In this document: in pieces, positions 52,218 to 59,581 of the stretch
How the letters are laid out: each line of letters opens with the position of its first letter
Position numbering within the stretch: the stretch's first letter is position 1
Assembly (NCBI RefSeq): GCF_005405125.1
Contig: NZ_BJDL01000023.1
Span: 1 to 64,000 of the forward strand
DNA from: Lactiplantibacillus songbeiensis
Lineage (GTDB): Bacteria > Bacillota > Bacilli > Lactobacillales > Lactobacillaceae
Reading direction: 5' to 3'
Length of the DNA: 64,000 bases
The notes under the pieces: generated by a model
Told to the model about the DNA's origin: nothing
The model's database searches: none
Seen by the model: only the letters and a program-made list of their open reading frames with translations
Translations under genes and position numbers: made by a program

Positions 52218-53369
52218 TTAGATCAAAGCTAATAGATTGGCCACGGCGTTTTCGTCACGCTCAAGTTTAGCCCCACAATGGTAACAGTCATATTCATTAT
52301 GTCGAGTACCATGCCAGCGATTGCCTTGTAAACCAACTTTGTCTTCGCCTTGCTTAGTGAAGCCACAAACTGAACAACGCTGTGTGGATGGATAAAGTCG
52401 ATCTGCTAGGACCAACCTTTTTCCATACCATTGGCATTTATAAGTCAGTAGCTGACGGAAATAACCAAACATCGAGCGATGCAGACCTTTCGATGCGACA
52501 TGGGTCATCTGCATTTCCTTCACGGCTAGGTCCTCAATCACAATCGTGTCAAATTGAGTAACCAGCATGGTCGTAAACTTATGCATCAGGTCATGCTGGC
52601 AATCAGCAACTTTACGATAGTCTCGTTGCAACTTGTTTTTCGTTGCAAGATAGGCTTTCGTTTTAGTTGCTTGTTTCCCATTAACTTGACGTTTACGTGC
52701 CAATTGACGTTGATAGAACTTAATCCGGCTGTATAAACGCATCAACTTGAAGGGCAGTGTTTTTAACACACCTAACGTATAGTTTAAGTGACCGACATTC
52801 ACATCTACAGCTGTCACTTGATTTGTCTTAACTTTCGGCTTAATTGTCACTTCAAGATTCAGGCAGGCCCAATAGATACCATTTTCACGATAAATACTAA
52901 CAGACTTTAACTTACCGCTTAAATCCACCTGTTTATTGAAGCGAATGTCGTACCAATCCTTGACACCACGTGGCTTATCCAACCGTAATTTACCCGCGAC
53001 TAACTTAGAACGGTCAGTTTTGAAGCCTTGGCGCGGTGCTCGCTTGGACTTGAATTTTGGTCGCCCCCAATCAGGTTGAGCTTGATCAAAAAAATTCTGC
53101 CAGGCGGTTCCTAAATCAGCAACCGCTAATTGCAAGGTCCGAGCTGATAAGCCATATTGCCAATCGGCTTTGTTTGCTACTAATTCATTGCGTACCAATC
53201 GTGGATTAGGTTTCGAATTATCGTCAGCATTTAAGCAATAGGCTTCGTATAAGTCATTCCAGGTTGCCAGTGCATTGTTCCAGCAATAGCGTCGATAATT
53301 ACATAAATCATTGAGTACCATCTGCATATGATTGTTAGGAGATAATCTGACCTTCTGGGTTCTAATCAT
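52218..53369 (-). mobile_element. tnpB: TnpB (IS200/IS605-type OrfB), RNA-guided nuclease, no TnpA
   Basis: A 383-residue protein of the TnpB family, ancestor of Cas12. RuvC residues appear intact: Asp189 in TAVDVNVGHLN, Glu279 in IVIEDLAVKEM and Asp372 in ERDENAVANLL. The zinc-finger pairs CSVCG and CYHCG are present. The start at 53369 (MIRTQKVRLSPN) has GAGGTG nine bases before it. There is no tnpA in the vicinity, so mobility depends on a transposase elsewhere. The element lies between two genes that normally adjoin. Confidence 0.9.
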
Positions 53370-53632
53370 ACTAATAAGCACCTCAACATCGATAAAAGTT
53401 AGCGTAAACAATCATTCATTACGTTACTCAATCAATATAGCATAATAACTCGAAGCTAATCCTGATTTTACACAATCTATACCTACTTTACACGATTAAT
53501 ACAAAGGTAGCTGGCCATTGTGGTGATCAATCCATACTATCCAACTCCATGTTTGCTTTCTTTAGATAATATGAGCATTTTTCTATAAAACACCATGTTT
53601 TACTATATTTTAGCTAACAGTTATCGTCCTCC

Positions 53633-54379
53633 TTAAAAAAGTGTGATGACCACGGCAATGCCAAAACCAAGCGCCGCGGCACTAATCATCGCTTCAACAG
53701 CCCGCGCCGGACCACTCACAAAATTACCGGCTAAAATATCACGTACTGCATTCGTCAATGGCACTCCGGGGACTAGCGGCATTAATGCCCCGATAATAAT
53801 ATCGTCGACATTCGTCCCCCACCCCCATTGAACCAACCATTCCGCCGCAACTCCAATCACTAGTGCAGCGACTAATTCGCTCAAAAATTTAATTTTTAAA
53901 TAACGGTTCAATAAGTAAAAGACTAAGTAACCGACAACCCCAATCACAACGGTCGGCCAAGTATTCTCGACTTCGTGCCGAAACATGATCATCAACGGCC
54001 CACTGACTAATGCCGCTCCAACCAATTGTAGCCAGAGTGGAAATGACCGTGACGCTTGATCTAATTGATTGAGTCGCCGATGTAAGGTGGGCAAATCAAT
54101 GGTCTGATCGGCGAAAGCCCGTGAGAGCTGATTAACTTGCGCGACTTTCTCCAAATCAATCGTCCGCTTATTGACCGCAGCAATCTGAGTCGCATTCCGC
54201 CCTTGAATCGACATCATCACACCAGTAATTGTCACGTAAGTATTGGCTTGCACGACGCCAGCATTTTGGGCAATGCGAATCATCGTATCATCGACCCGTG
54301 AAATCTCAGAACCATTTTCAACCATGATTTTACCGGCTTTTAAACAAGTCGCAATAATTAATTCATCCGTGGTCATCAT
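53633..54379 (-). CDS. ThrE-type exporter, N-terminal half (YjjP-like)
   Basis: A 248-residue protein: cytosolic part (1-115) with LKAGKIMVENGSEISRVDDTMIRIA and TYVTITGVMMSI, then about five membrane segments, with GALMPLVPGVPLTNAVRDILAGNFVSG, typical of the ThrE family N-terminal half. Directly behind its stop codon is an orphan AAGGAGGACG site (about 53622-53635), where the partner gene would be expected to start. Export of threonine/serine, or in related pairs of succinate, is possible; the substrate is open. Confidence 0.9.
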   Translation of the reverse strand: MMTTDELIIATCLKAGKIMVENGSEISRVDDTMIRIAQNAGVVQANTYVTITGVMMSIQGRNATQIAAVNKRTIDLEKVAQVNQLSRAFADQTIDLPTLHRRLNQLDQASRSFPLWLQLVGAALVSGPLMIMFRHEVENTWPTVVIGVVGYLVFYLLNRYLKIKFLSELVAALVIGVAAEWLVQWGWGTNVDDIIIGALMPLVPGVPLTNAVRDILAGNFVSGPARAVEAMISAAALGFGIAVVITLF

Positions 54380-54462
54380 CCGACTGGCCCCCTACTTTTT
54401 AATACTTTAACTTTAAGCTAAAAACGGTCAGTCGCCTACCCTAAATCATTAAAAAACGCAAA

Positions 54463-54505
54463 AAAAATCGGCCAACGAAGTTTCCTTCGTCAGTCGATTT
54501 TCCGA
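54463..54505 (-). terminator. Terminator of the cold-shock gene
   Basis: On the minus strand AAATCG...ACGAAG and CTTCGT...CGATTT pair, followed by a run of eight T. Confidence 0.9.
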
Positions 54506-54544
54506 AACTCCTATAAAGTAGGAGTTAGCCGTTTAAGCTGTTAA

Positions 54545-54745
54545 TTAGTCTTTTGTAACGTTAACTGCTTGTGGGCCACGATCGCTTTCTTCAACGTCGA
54601 ATGATACAGCTTGGCCTTCTTCAAGAGTCTTGAAGCCGTCTTCTTGGATAGCTGAGAAATGTACGAATACATCGCTACCGTTTTCGCGAGTGATAAAACC
54701 AAAGCCTTTATCGGCGTTAAACCATTTAACTGTTCCATGTTCCAT
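54545..54745 (-). CDS. csp: Cold-shock protein (CspA family)
   Basis: A 66-residue OB-fold RNA chaperone. RNP1 KGFGFIT and RNP2 DVFVHFSAI are intact; it starts [14 protein letters not shown]. The ATG at 54745 has AGGAGG before it; upstream codons in frame belong to the leader. A leader of about 115 nt precedes it, as is usual for csp mRNAs. Which of the L. plantarum paralogues it is cannot be said from sequence alone. Confidence 0.96.
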   Translation of the reverse strand: MEHGTVKWFNADKGFGFITRENGSDVFVHFSAIQEDGFKTLEEGQAVSFDVEESDRGPQAVNVTKD

Positions 54746-54867
54746 AATAAAAAATCCTCCTAGTGCTTTTTTGCACATATAAATTGATGTATATCATGAT
54801 TCGGTGCAAATGGGGATAGTTTATTGAAACGATCTGACCAAAATTACCTAACCAAGCTACAAGAGTA

Positions 54868-54876
54868 ATTGTAGCA
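54868..54876 (-). promoter_or_regulatory. Extended -10 promoter of the cold-shock gene
   Basis: ATGCTACAAT on the minus strand: a TACAAT -10 with an upstream TG, suited to promoters with a poor -35. It defines a 115-nt leader that could form the cold-sensing structure of csp mRNAs. Confidence 0.5.
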
Positions 54877-55000
54877 TATTGTTATTGAAAAGGATAGTGA
54901 ATCCGACGAATTCCCTAAAATTCTTTATAACTGGATAAAAAAAGCGGAATATAAACGCTACTTTTACGCAGTTTGTTCAGGATGGTATGAATGATTGATG

Positions 55001-55648
55001 CTACTTAACAAATATATTATGGGCCGCTTTGTAACTTACCGGAATCTGTTCCCCGGTGGCTTTCACTTCGATTGTCACTGGTCCTTCAAACGGATCATGC
55101 TTAATCACGGTGACGTCCTGACCAATCTTCAATTGAATGTCGTGTAAATAAACCAGCAAATCATGATTATCAATGAAGCGTTCAATCACAACCGCTTGAC
55201 CATCTTCCGTATCAGCTAACGCCGTATGACTGTCTTCCGTATAATGACCATCCTTATCAGGAATTGCCCCACCATGTGGGCAATGAGTCGGATGATCCAA
55301 GAAGTCTTCCAGTGAATCCACTAAGCGTTCACTCGTCACATGTTCCAAAACTTCCGCTTCTGTATGCACGTCCGGTAAGTCATAACCCAGCTTATCAACT
55401 AAGAAATCTTCCCAGATTCGATGCTTACGAACCAAAGTCTCCGCATAGCGAATGCCTTTTTTGGTTAATGAAATCCCAGCGTAAGGGGTATGCTTGGCTA
55501 ACCCTTCTTGCACCAGCTTACCGACCATTTCCGTTACGGAACCAGCCGCAATGTCCAAGCTAAGCGCAATCTGCTTATTGGACACCTTCTTCTTTGTACC
55601 GCCAAGTTCGAAAATAATTTTTAAATAATCTTCCTTCATGGGGGTCAT
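55001..55648 (-). CDS. DtxR/MntR-family metal-dependent repressor
   Basis: A 215-residue regulator: N-terminal winged helix with EDYLKIIFELGG and VSNKQIALSLDIAAGSVTEMVGKL, dimer/metal domain with RKHRIWEDFLVDKLGYDLPDVHTEAEVLEHVTSERLVDSLEDFLDHPTHCPHGGAIP (His/Glu/Cys ligands), and a C-terminal FeoA/SH3 domain (about 140-215). Manganese or iron control of uptake genes is the family role; no transporter gene is adjacent. GAGGTG precedes the ATG. Confidence 0.93.
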   Translation of the reverse strand: MTPMKEDYLKIIFELGGTKKKVSNKQIALSLDIAAGSVTEMVGKLVQEGLAKHTPYAGISLTKKGIRYAETLVRKHRIWEDFLVDKLGYDLPDVHTEAEVLEHVTSERLVDSLEDFLDHPTHCPHGGAIPDKDGHYTEDSHTALADTEDGQAVVIERFIDNHDLLVYLHDIQLKIGQDVTVIKHDPFEGPVTIEVKATGEQIPVSYKAAHNIFVK

Positions 55649-55783
55649 GAATATTCGTCACCTCAACTAATTAATCTAAATCGTCATTTTTAATGATAGT
55701 GCAATTATCGTACTACATTTACACTTTTTTTGCTACTGATACCGCATTTGGTACTGGCCAAGATAAAGCTTGTCACTCTAGTT

Positions 55784-56100
55784 ACGTTTGGTGCTAGTTG
55801 AAATTGCTGCCTGCCGGTTGGTTCCTAAAATGCTGGAACGCTGTGGGCCATTTTAGGAACCAACCTCTCGGCTAAATAACCGAACTGAAAATAAACAATT
55901 GTTAACTTTTTAACAGCTGTTAATTAACGTCGGGCGGACCAGAATTGGCTCAGTGGTGTCGTTTATCTTAGTCGGTGATTTCCCGACTTAGATAAAGCCC
56001 GGCTTTCGAGACCGCTCTGTGGCTCGAAAACGCGGCCACCACGTTCCAGCCGATTCTGGCCCAACCAGAGTGGCAATTTAAACCAACTAGCACCAAACGT
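55784..56100 (+). repeat. Structured intergenic repeat, copy H (best inverted ends)
   Basis: ACGTTTGGTGCTAGTTG (55784-55800) and CAACTAGCACCAAACGT (56084-56100) are perfect 17-bp inverted repeats. A hairpin of TTGGTTCCTAAAATG with CATTTTAGGAACCAA follows the left end. The core (about 55932-56062) has closing stem and both hairpins. A 9-bp direct repeat flanks it with one mismatch: ACTCTAGTT (55775-55783) and ACTCTGGTT (56101-56109). Confidence 0.93.
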
Positions 56101-56109
56101 ACTCTGGTT

Positions 56110-56382
56110 GACTAAATTTATTTTAGCCAATCAGCAGACGGCCATCTTGACTGACACCAAATACTTACAACTGACATTTCTAAATTGCCTAACGCTGTCC
56201 ATAACTGGACCAGCTAATTTAATTATTAAACCGCCTGACTAATTACGTTAGCACGCTTGCAGCTTAGTAATCATCGTGCCATAATTAAATTGTAGCGCAA
56301 ACCAGTCACTTTTGGTTGCAACCGTTTTAAATTTCTTGAATTTTACCGGTAGCTTGCGTCAATACTAAGGAGGAACCGCATC
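56110..56382. other. Gap upstream of the orphan small protein
   Basis: No gene is seen. An inverted repeat GGTTGCAACC near 56313-56322 lies upstream of the orphan gene and may be an operator. Confidence 0.4.
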
Positions 56383-56727
56383 GTGAATGATGATGCTCAA
56401 TTATCCATTACCCAATTAAATGATTCTTTGCAACACAAAGCTGTTGAAGCCTTTGCTGCGTTTTATCAACGTCTTTTTGATGCTAATAATCTCGAACTTA
56501 TGTCCAATTATCCGGTCGTCAACTATATGACTGACATCAACGAACATTTGAACTTATCTCGCTTTATGACTAAAGATCAACGTATCTCAGATAGTGTTGA
56601 CTTTTCCTACCAAGATTACTTAAGCTTGATTGACAAGTTAGACCAGCCCTACTTTGAAAGTGGCAATCCCGCTCAGACCTGGGACGAATGGTATGCTAGT
56701 CACTTCGCTCAAGTATCCAAATCTTAA
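56383..56727 (+). CDS. Small soluble protein of unknown function
   Basis: I do not recognise this 114-residue protein. It starts with GTG after GGAGG (9-nt spacing), which supports real translation, and ends in a good terminator. It is acidic, without membrane segment or cysteine, with predicted helices and aromatic-rich stretches (FAAFYQRLF, FSYQDYLSLIDKL, TWDEWYASHF). It stands alone between repeat copy H and the Crp/Fnr gene and may be specific to lactobacilli. Confidence 0.75.
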   Translation: MNDDAQLSITQLNDSLQHKAVEAFAAFYQRLFDANNLELMSNYPVVNYMTDINEHLNLSRFMTKDQRISDSVDFSYQDYLSLIDKLDQPYFESGNPAQTWDEWYASHFAQVSKS

Positions 56728-56734
56728 TTTTTTT

Positions 56735-56770
56735 AATGAGGTCGAGCCAGTTAGGTTCGGCCTCATTTTT
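56735..56770. terminator. Two-way terminator between the orphan gene and crp/fnr
   Basis: AATGAGGTCGAGCC pairs with GGTTCGGCCTCATT and has A/T tracts on both sides; it serves the convergent genes. Confidence 0.85.
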
Positions 56771-57413
56771 CGGTTATCGTAATCTGACGCCCTTTAATTT
56801 CAAGCAGTCCTTCGGCAACCAGCTGGCGTAGTTGGCGACTCAATGTTTCCGGCGTAATGCCTAAAAAGCTCGCTAGCTCTTTTTTCTTCTCAGGTAGTTC
56901 AAACGGATTTGCCTGTTGTTCTTGAGCGACTTGCTGTAAGTAAACTAAAATACGGTTTTTCGACTTTAAATTACCTGTGAGCGCACTGACCGACTCTAAG
57001 GCCGTTAGCCGATCCCCCAAAATATTCAACAAATTCAACGCCACTTGTGGAACCCGCTGCATCAAGTCCTGAAAGTCAGCGCGACCAATTGAACAAATCC
57101 ACGTATCTTCAACCGCTTCAGCATAATTAAAATGTTGTCGCCGCACGAACAACGCGGCCTCACTATCAATAGCCCCTGGCCGCAGCATATAGAGCACCTT
57201 TTCTTTACCATTAGCATTCAGTTGATAGACCTTCACCCGGCCTTGATCCACAATCAACATCCGTTCTAACGGTGTCGTTGGTGCATACAACTGGGTGCCA
57301 CGCTTGACCAACTGCTGGTGAACCGAAATTTTGACCAGTTCCTCAATATCCGTATCCGCTAACCCCTTAAAGATTGGCGCTGCTTGCACACATTTAAAGG
57401 CCGAATGTGACAT
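56763..57413 (-). CDS. Crp/Fnr family regulator (FLP-like)
   Basis: A 216-residue regulator with an N-terminal cyclic-nucleotide-type beta barrel (15-120), long dimer helix and helix-turn-helix ELASFLGITPETLSRQLRQL (about 165-190) with the E-SR recognition residues of FNR-type proteins. It has two cysteines, Cys8 and Cys107, placed like the redox pair of L. casei FLP, and no Fe-S cluster set. A perfect FNR box is 15 bp from its start, so self-control is likely. Confidence 0.9.
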   Translation of the reverse strand: MSHSAFKCVQAAPIFKGLADTDIEELVKISVHQQLVKRGTQLYAPTTPLERMLIVDQGRVKVYQLNANGKEKVLYMLRPGAIDSEAALFVRRQHFNYAEAVEDTWICSIGRADFQDLMQRVPQVALNLLNILGDRLTALESVSALTGNLKSKNRILVYLQQVAQEQQANPFELPEKKKELASFLGITPETLSRQLRQLVAEGLLEIKGRQITITEK

Positions 57414-57427
57414 TTTATCACCTTTTC

Positions 57428-57441
57428 TTGATAATTATCAA
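57428..57441. promoter_or_regulatory. Perfect FNR box between divergent genes
   Basis: TTGATAATTATCAA matches the FNR consensus TTGAT-N4-ATCAA without error. Its centre is about 39-40 bp before the likely start of the rightward gene (TATACA at 57462-57467), close to the class II activator position. Confidence 0.85.
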
Positions 57442-57500
57442 TTTTTTAAATTCACATCTAGTATACACTAACTTTATCAACTAACGGAGGCTTTGAACTT

Positions 57501-58058
57501 ATGAAAATCTATCGTGCAGAACTTGTTCCACTAAACGCTAATGCAATTGGTACAGCCGCTCATGGTCAGGCAGTGTTAATCGAAAACGGCGCTAACTTGA
57601 CGATCAACTTAGAGTTATTCGATACCCCAGCAAATATCCAACATTGGGAACATTTCCACGGCTTTCCAGATAATCGGCCAGCCGAAATCGCCACTAGCGC
57701 CCAAGATGTAAATCACGATGGTTTCGTTGACTTACCTGAAACCGGCGCTGTTTCTGGCACAACGATGGTGCCACTCGACAACGCGCCACACAAAATGAAC
57801 ATTCCCCATGATGACTATCCTGTTGCCGACGCTAATGGTCACTTTGCTTATACTAAAGTCGTGCCATTGACTGAATTAGATGCAAAATTCAAGGCCACTT
57901 TCAATGACAGTGACTTAGCACTAGACAAACGTGTCATTTATGTTCACGGGGTGACCGATGATGTCGTCTTACCAGACACGGTCGCCGGCGCAGTCGGTCA
58001 TTATTCAACACATGTGACATTGCCAATTGCGGTTGGCAAGATCGAATTAGTTAACTAA
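57501..58058 (+). CDS. Unknown soluble protein, possibly metal-binding, FNR-regulated
   Basis: A 185-residue protein I cannot name with confidence. It has a His-rich HWEHFHGF near 48-55, a calcium-loop-like DVNHDGFVDLPE near 73-84, and a C-terminal VIYVHGVTDDVVLPDTV. The overall pattern recalls CHRD or superoxide-dismutase-like beta folds, without a signal peptide. CGGAGG precedes the ATG. Divergent from the Crp/Fnr gene over a shared FNR box, so it is probably its main target. Confidence 0.8.
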   Translation: MKIYRAELVPLNANAIGTAAHGQAVLIENGANLTINLELFDTPANIQHWEHFHGFPDNRPAEIATSAQDVNHDGFVDLPETGAVSGTTMVPLDNAPHKMNIPHDDYPVADANGHFAYTKVVPLTELDAKFKATFNDSDLALDKRVIYVHGVTDDVVLPDTVAGAVGHYSTHVTLPIAVGKIELVN

Positions 58059-58096
58059 ACCAGAGCGGCAACTTAATCTGTTCCTAATTACGATTA

Positions 58097-58155
58097 AGAA
58101 GCGCCAGGCAACGACTCAAATCATGAATTTGAGTCGTTGCCTGGCGCTTCTTTTC
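58097..58155 (+). terminator. Very strong terminator with 25-bp perfect stem
   Basis: 58097-58121 and 58127-58151 are perfectly complementary (begins AGAAGCGCCAGGCAACGACT) with a 5-nt loop and T-run; it follows the FNR-regulated gene. Confidence 0.92.
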
Positions 58156-58570
58156 TATTTAAATAGTTGAAACGTGTTCGCCCTGACTGCGCCTGCCGGT
58201 TGGTTTCTAAAAGTTACTGATTACAATGACTTAACGTCAAATTATAAATATCCAGTAATTAACGGAGGGCGGGTCAGAATTGGCTCAGTGGTGTCGTTTA
58301 TCTTGGTCGGCGATTTTCCGACTTAGATAAAGCCCGGCTTGGAAGACCGCACCTTGGCTTCCAAACGTGGCCACCACGTTCCAGCCGATTCTGGGCCAAC
58401 CAGAGTGGCAATTTAAACCAACTAACACCAAGCGTCCTTCTTTCTATCTTGCTAGTCGAAACGTGTTCGGACCAACTGAAGACTGCGCTTGCTACGCTAT
58501 CAGCACAATGCCAAAACCGCATTTTCTATGTTGCTAGTCGAAACGTGTTCGCCCTGACTGCACCTTCCGC
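58151..58570 (+). repeat. Three direct repeats around TAGTYGAAACGTGTTCG
   Basis: Units at about 58151-58190, 58440-58480 and 58520-58560 share TTTCTATNTT...TAGTYGAAACGTGTTCG, then CCCTGACTGC (first and third) or a variant of it. The last two also share CGCTTGCTACGCT. Copy I lies between the first two. Confidence 0.7.
58188..58435 (+). repeat. Structured intergenic repeat, copy I
   Basis: Right arm CAACTAACACCAAGCGT is kept; the left is reduced to GCGCCTGCCGGTTGG. Both hairpins are present; the second is TTGGAAG/CTTCCAA, changed on both arms. The copy sits between two members of another repeat (TAGTYGAAACGTGTTCG). Confidence 0.85.
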
Positions 58571-58627
58571 TTGCTACGCTAAGTCAACCATGCGGAAAAT
58601 CACCGCATAATTGACTTAGCTAGGCAA
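58571..58627. repeat. Lone hairpin related to the first hairpin of the structured repeat
   Basis: GCTAAGTCAA and TTGACTTAGC, then ATGCGG/CCGCAT, close over the loop GGAAAATCACC, which is the loop of the structured repeat read on the other strand. The stem is a different sequence, still paired. Confidence 0.65.
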
Positions 58628-58662
58628 TGCTCAGATGCAACCCGTCAGCGCTCTCACTCTAC

Positions 58663-58900
58663 AAAAAAGACCCAAGCTTTCCCGCATCACTTGGGTCCTA
58701 CTGGTAAGAATCATCACCGGGCAACGGAACACTACTTCTAGAATTCGATTACACGTTGTTTTATGCACGATCACTACCTGGTCTAAGCCAGGCATCTCTC
58801 AGCGCTGTTCCGCGCTCTGTTGTAAATCTCTTTGCAAAGTTAAACTTCAAAACACGACCAACATGACAACAGTCAATCCAGCCATAAGATCGATTGACAA
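58663..58900 (-). ncRNA. Candidate non-coding RNA with intrinsic terminator
   Basis: The region has no coding frame on the minus strand but carries successive hairpins: AGCGC-GGAACA-GCGCT (about 58801-58816), CCTGG-CTTAGA-CCAGG (58778-58793) and the terminator GACCCAAG...CTTGGGTC followed by six T (58663-58697). A possible promoter is TTGACT near 58870. It may instead be the long 3' end of the MerR mRNA. It does not match tmRNA, SRP or RNase P RNA as far as I can tell; a 6S-type RNA is not excluded. Confidence 0.45.
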
Positions 58901-58999
58901 GCGGAAAACTTGATTGTCCGAGTGACTTACCGACTCTTACCGCCTTAAATTTACCATTAATCAACCGGTTTCACAAGCCAGAAGCTAGTGCACCCTAAC

Positions 59000-59452
59000 T
59001 TATTTCACCGGATAAACCCGATAATGAGGCTCGCCATCCGCAATGTAGCAGTACAAACACTGTGTTTGTGCGTCATCAAAATAACCCAGATTCAACATAT
59101 GATGCCCCTCGCGTTCTTCAATCCCTTGAAACGCATTAATCATAAAGATCCGCATCATTTCCATCTGCTTCGAATGATCCCTGGCCTTTTGTGTGGCCGC
59201 AGCTAACGTAAAGCCTTCATCGAGCATCGCTTTAATAAAGTGAACCCGCATTAACGTCCCGTATGAAAACCGGTGCGCACTATTTTTTTCAGTGGTCGCT
59301 TCACTATGAATATAACTTTTTTGTTCCCAATAACGGAGTTGCGTCTGTGAGACCCCCGTTGTCTTAGCCAAATCACTAATGCCAACGGTGAATTTATGCT
59401 TGTTAATTTGCGATTTTAATTTTTTAAAGAATACCTCGTCTTGATTGTCCAC
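59000..59452 (-). CDS. MerR-family regulator
   Basis: A 150-residue regulator: MerR DNA-binding domain with GISDLAKTTGVSQTQLRYWEQKSYI, then HRFSYGTLMRVHFIKAMLDEGFTLAAA, a coiled region, and an unusual short C-terminus with CLYC and a beta-like end HYRVYPVK. It is divergent from the MFS pump gene with back-to-back promoters, so it probably controls that pump. Confidence 0.9.
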   Translation of the reverse strand: MDNQDEVFFKKLKSQINKHKFTVGISDLAKTTGVSQTQLRYWEQKSYIHSEATTEKNSAHRFSYGTLMRVHFIKAMLDEGFTLAAATQKARDHSKQMEMMRIFMINAFQGIEEREGHHMLNLGYFDDAQTQCLYCYIADGEPHYRVYPVK

Positions 59453-59485
59453 GAAATAACCTCTTTTCTTAGATTTCCAATATTC

Positions 59486-59513
59486 AGTATATATTTTTTT
59501 ACATTAATGTCAA
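59486..59513 (-). promoter_or_regulatory. Promoter of the MerR gene
   Basis: TTGACA (59508-59513) and TATACT (59486-59491) on the minus strand, 16 bp apart. Its -35 forms an inverted repeat with the -35 of the divergent pump promoter. Confidence 0.75.
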
Positions 59514-59518
59514 GTTTG

Positions 59519-59547
59519 TTGACAAAAGCATTAAATCAGCTTATATT
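59519..59547 (+). promoter_or_regulatory. Promoter of the MFS pump operon
   Basis: TTGACA (59519-59524) and TATATT (59542-59547), 17 bp apart. Together with the minus-strand promoter it makes TGTCAA-GTTTG-TTGACA (59508-59524). Confidence 0.8.
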
Positions 59548-59581
59548 AGATATCGTAGTTTTTTAGAGAGAAGGGATTTAC

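Noticed and set aside
58663-58800. A T-box-like leader
   Set aside because: GTGTTCCG is present where GTGGNACCG is needed, and no gene follows the terminator, so a T-box cannot be claimed.
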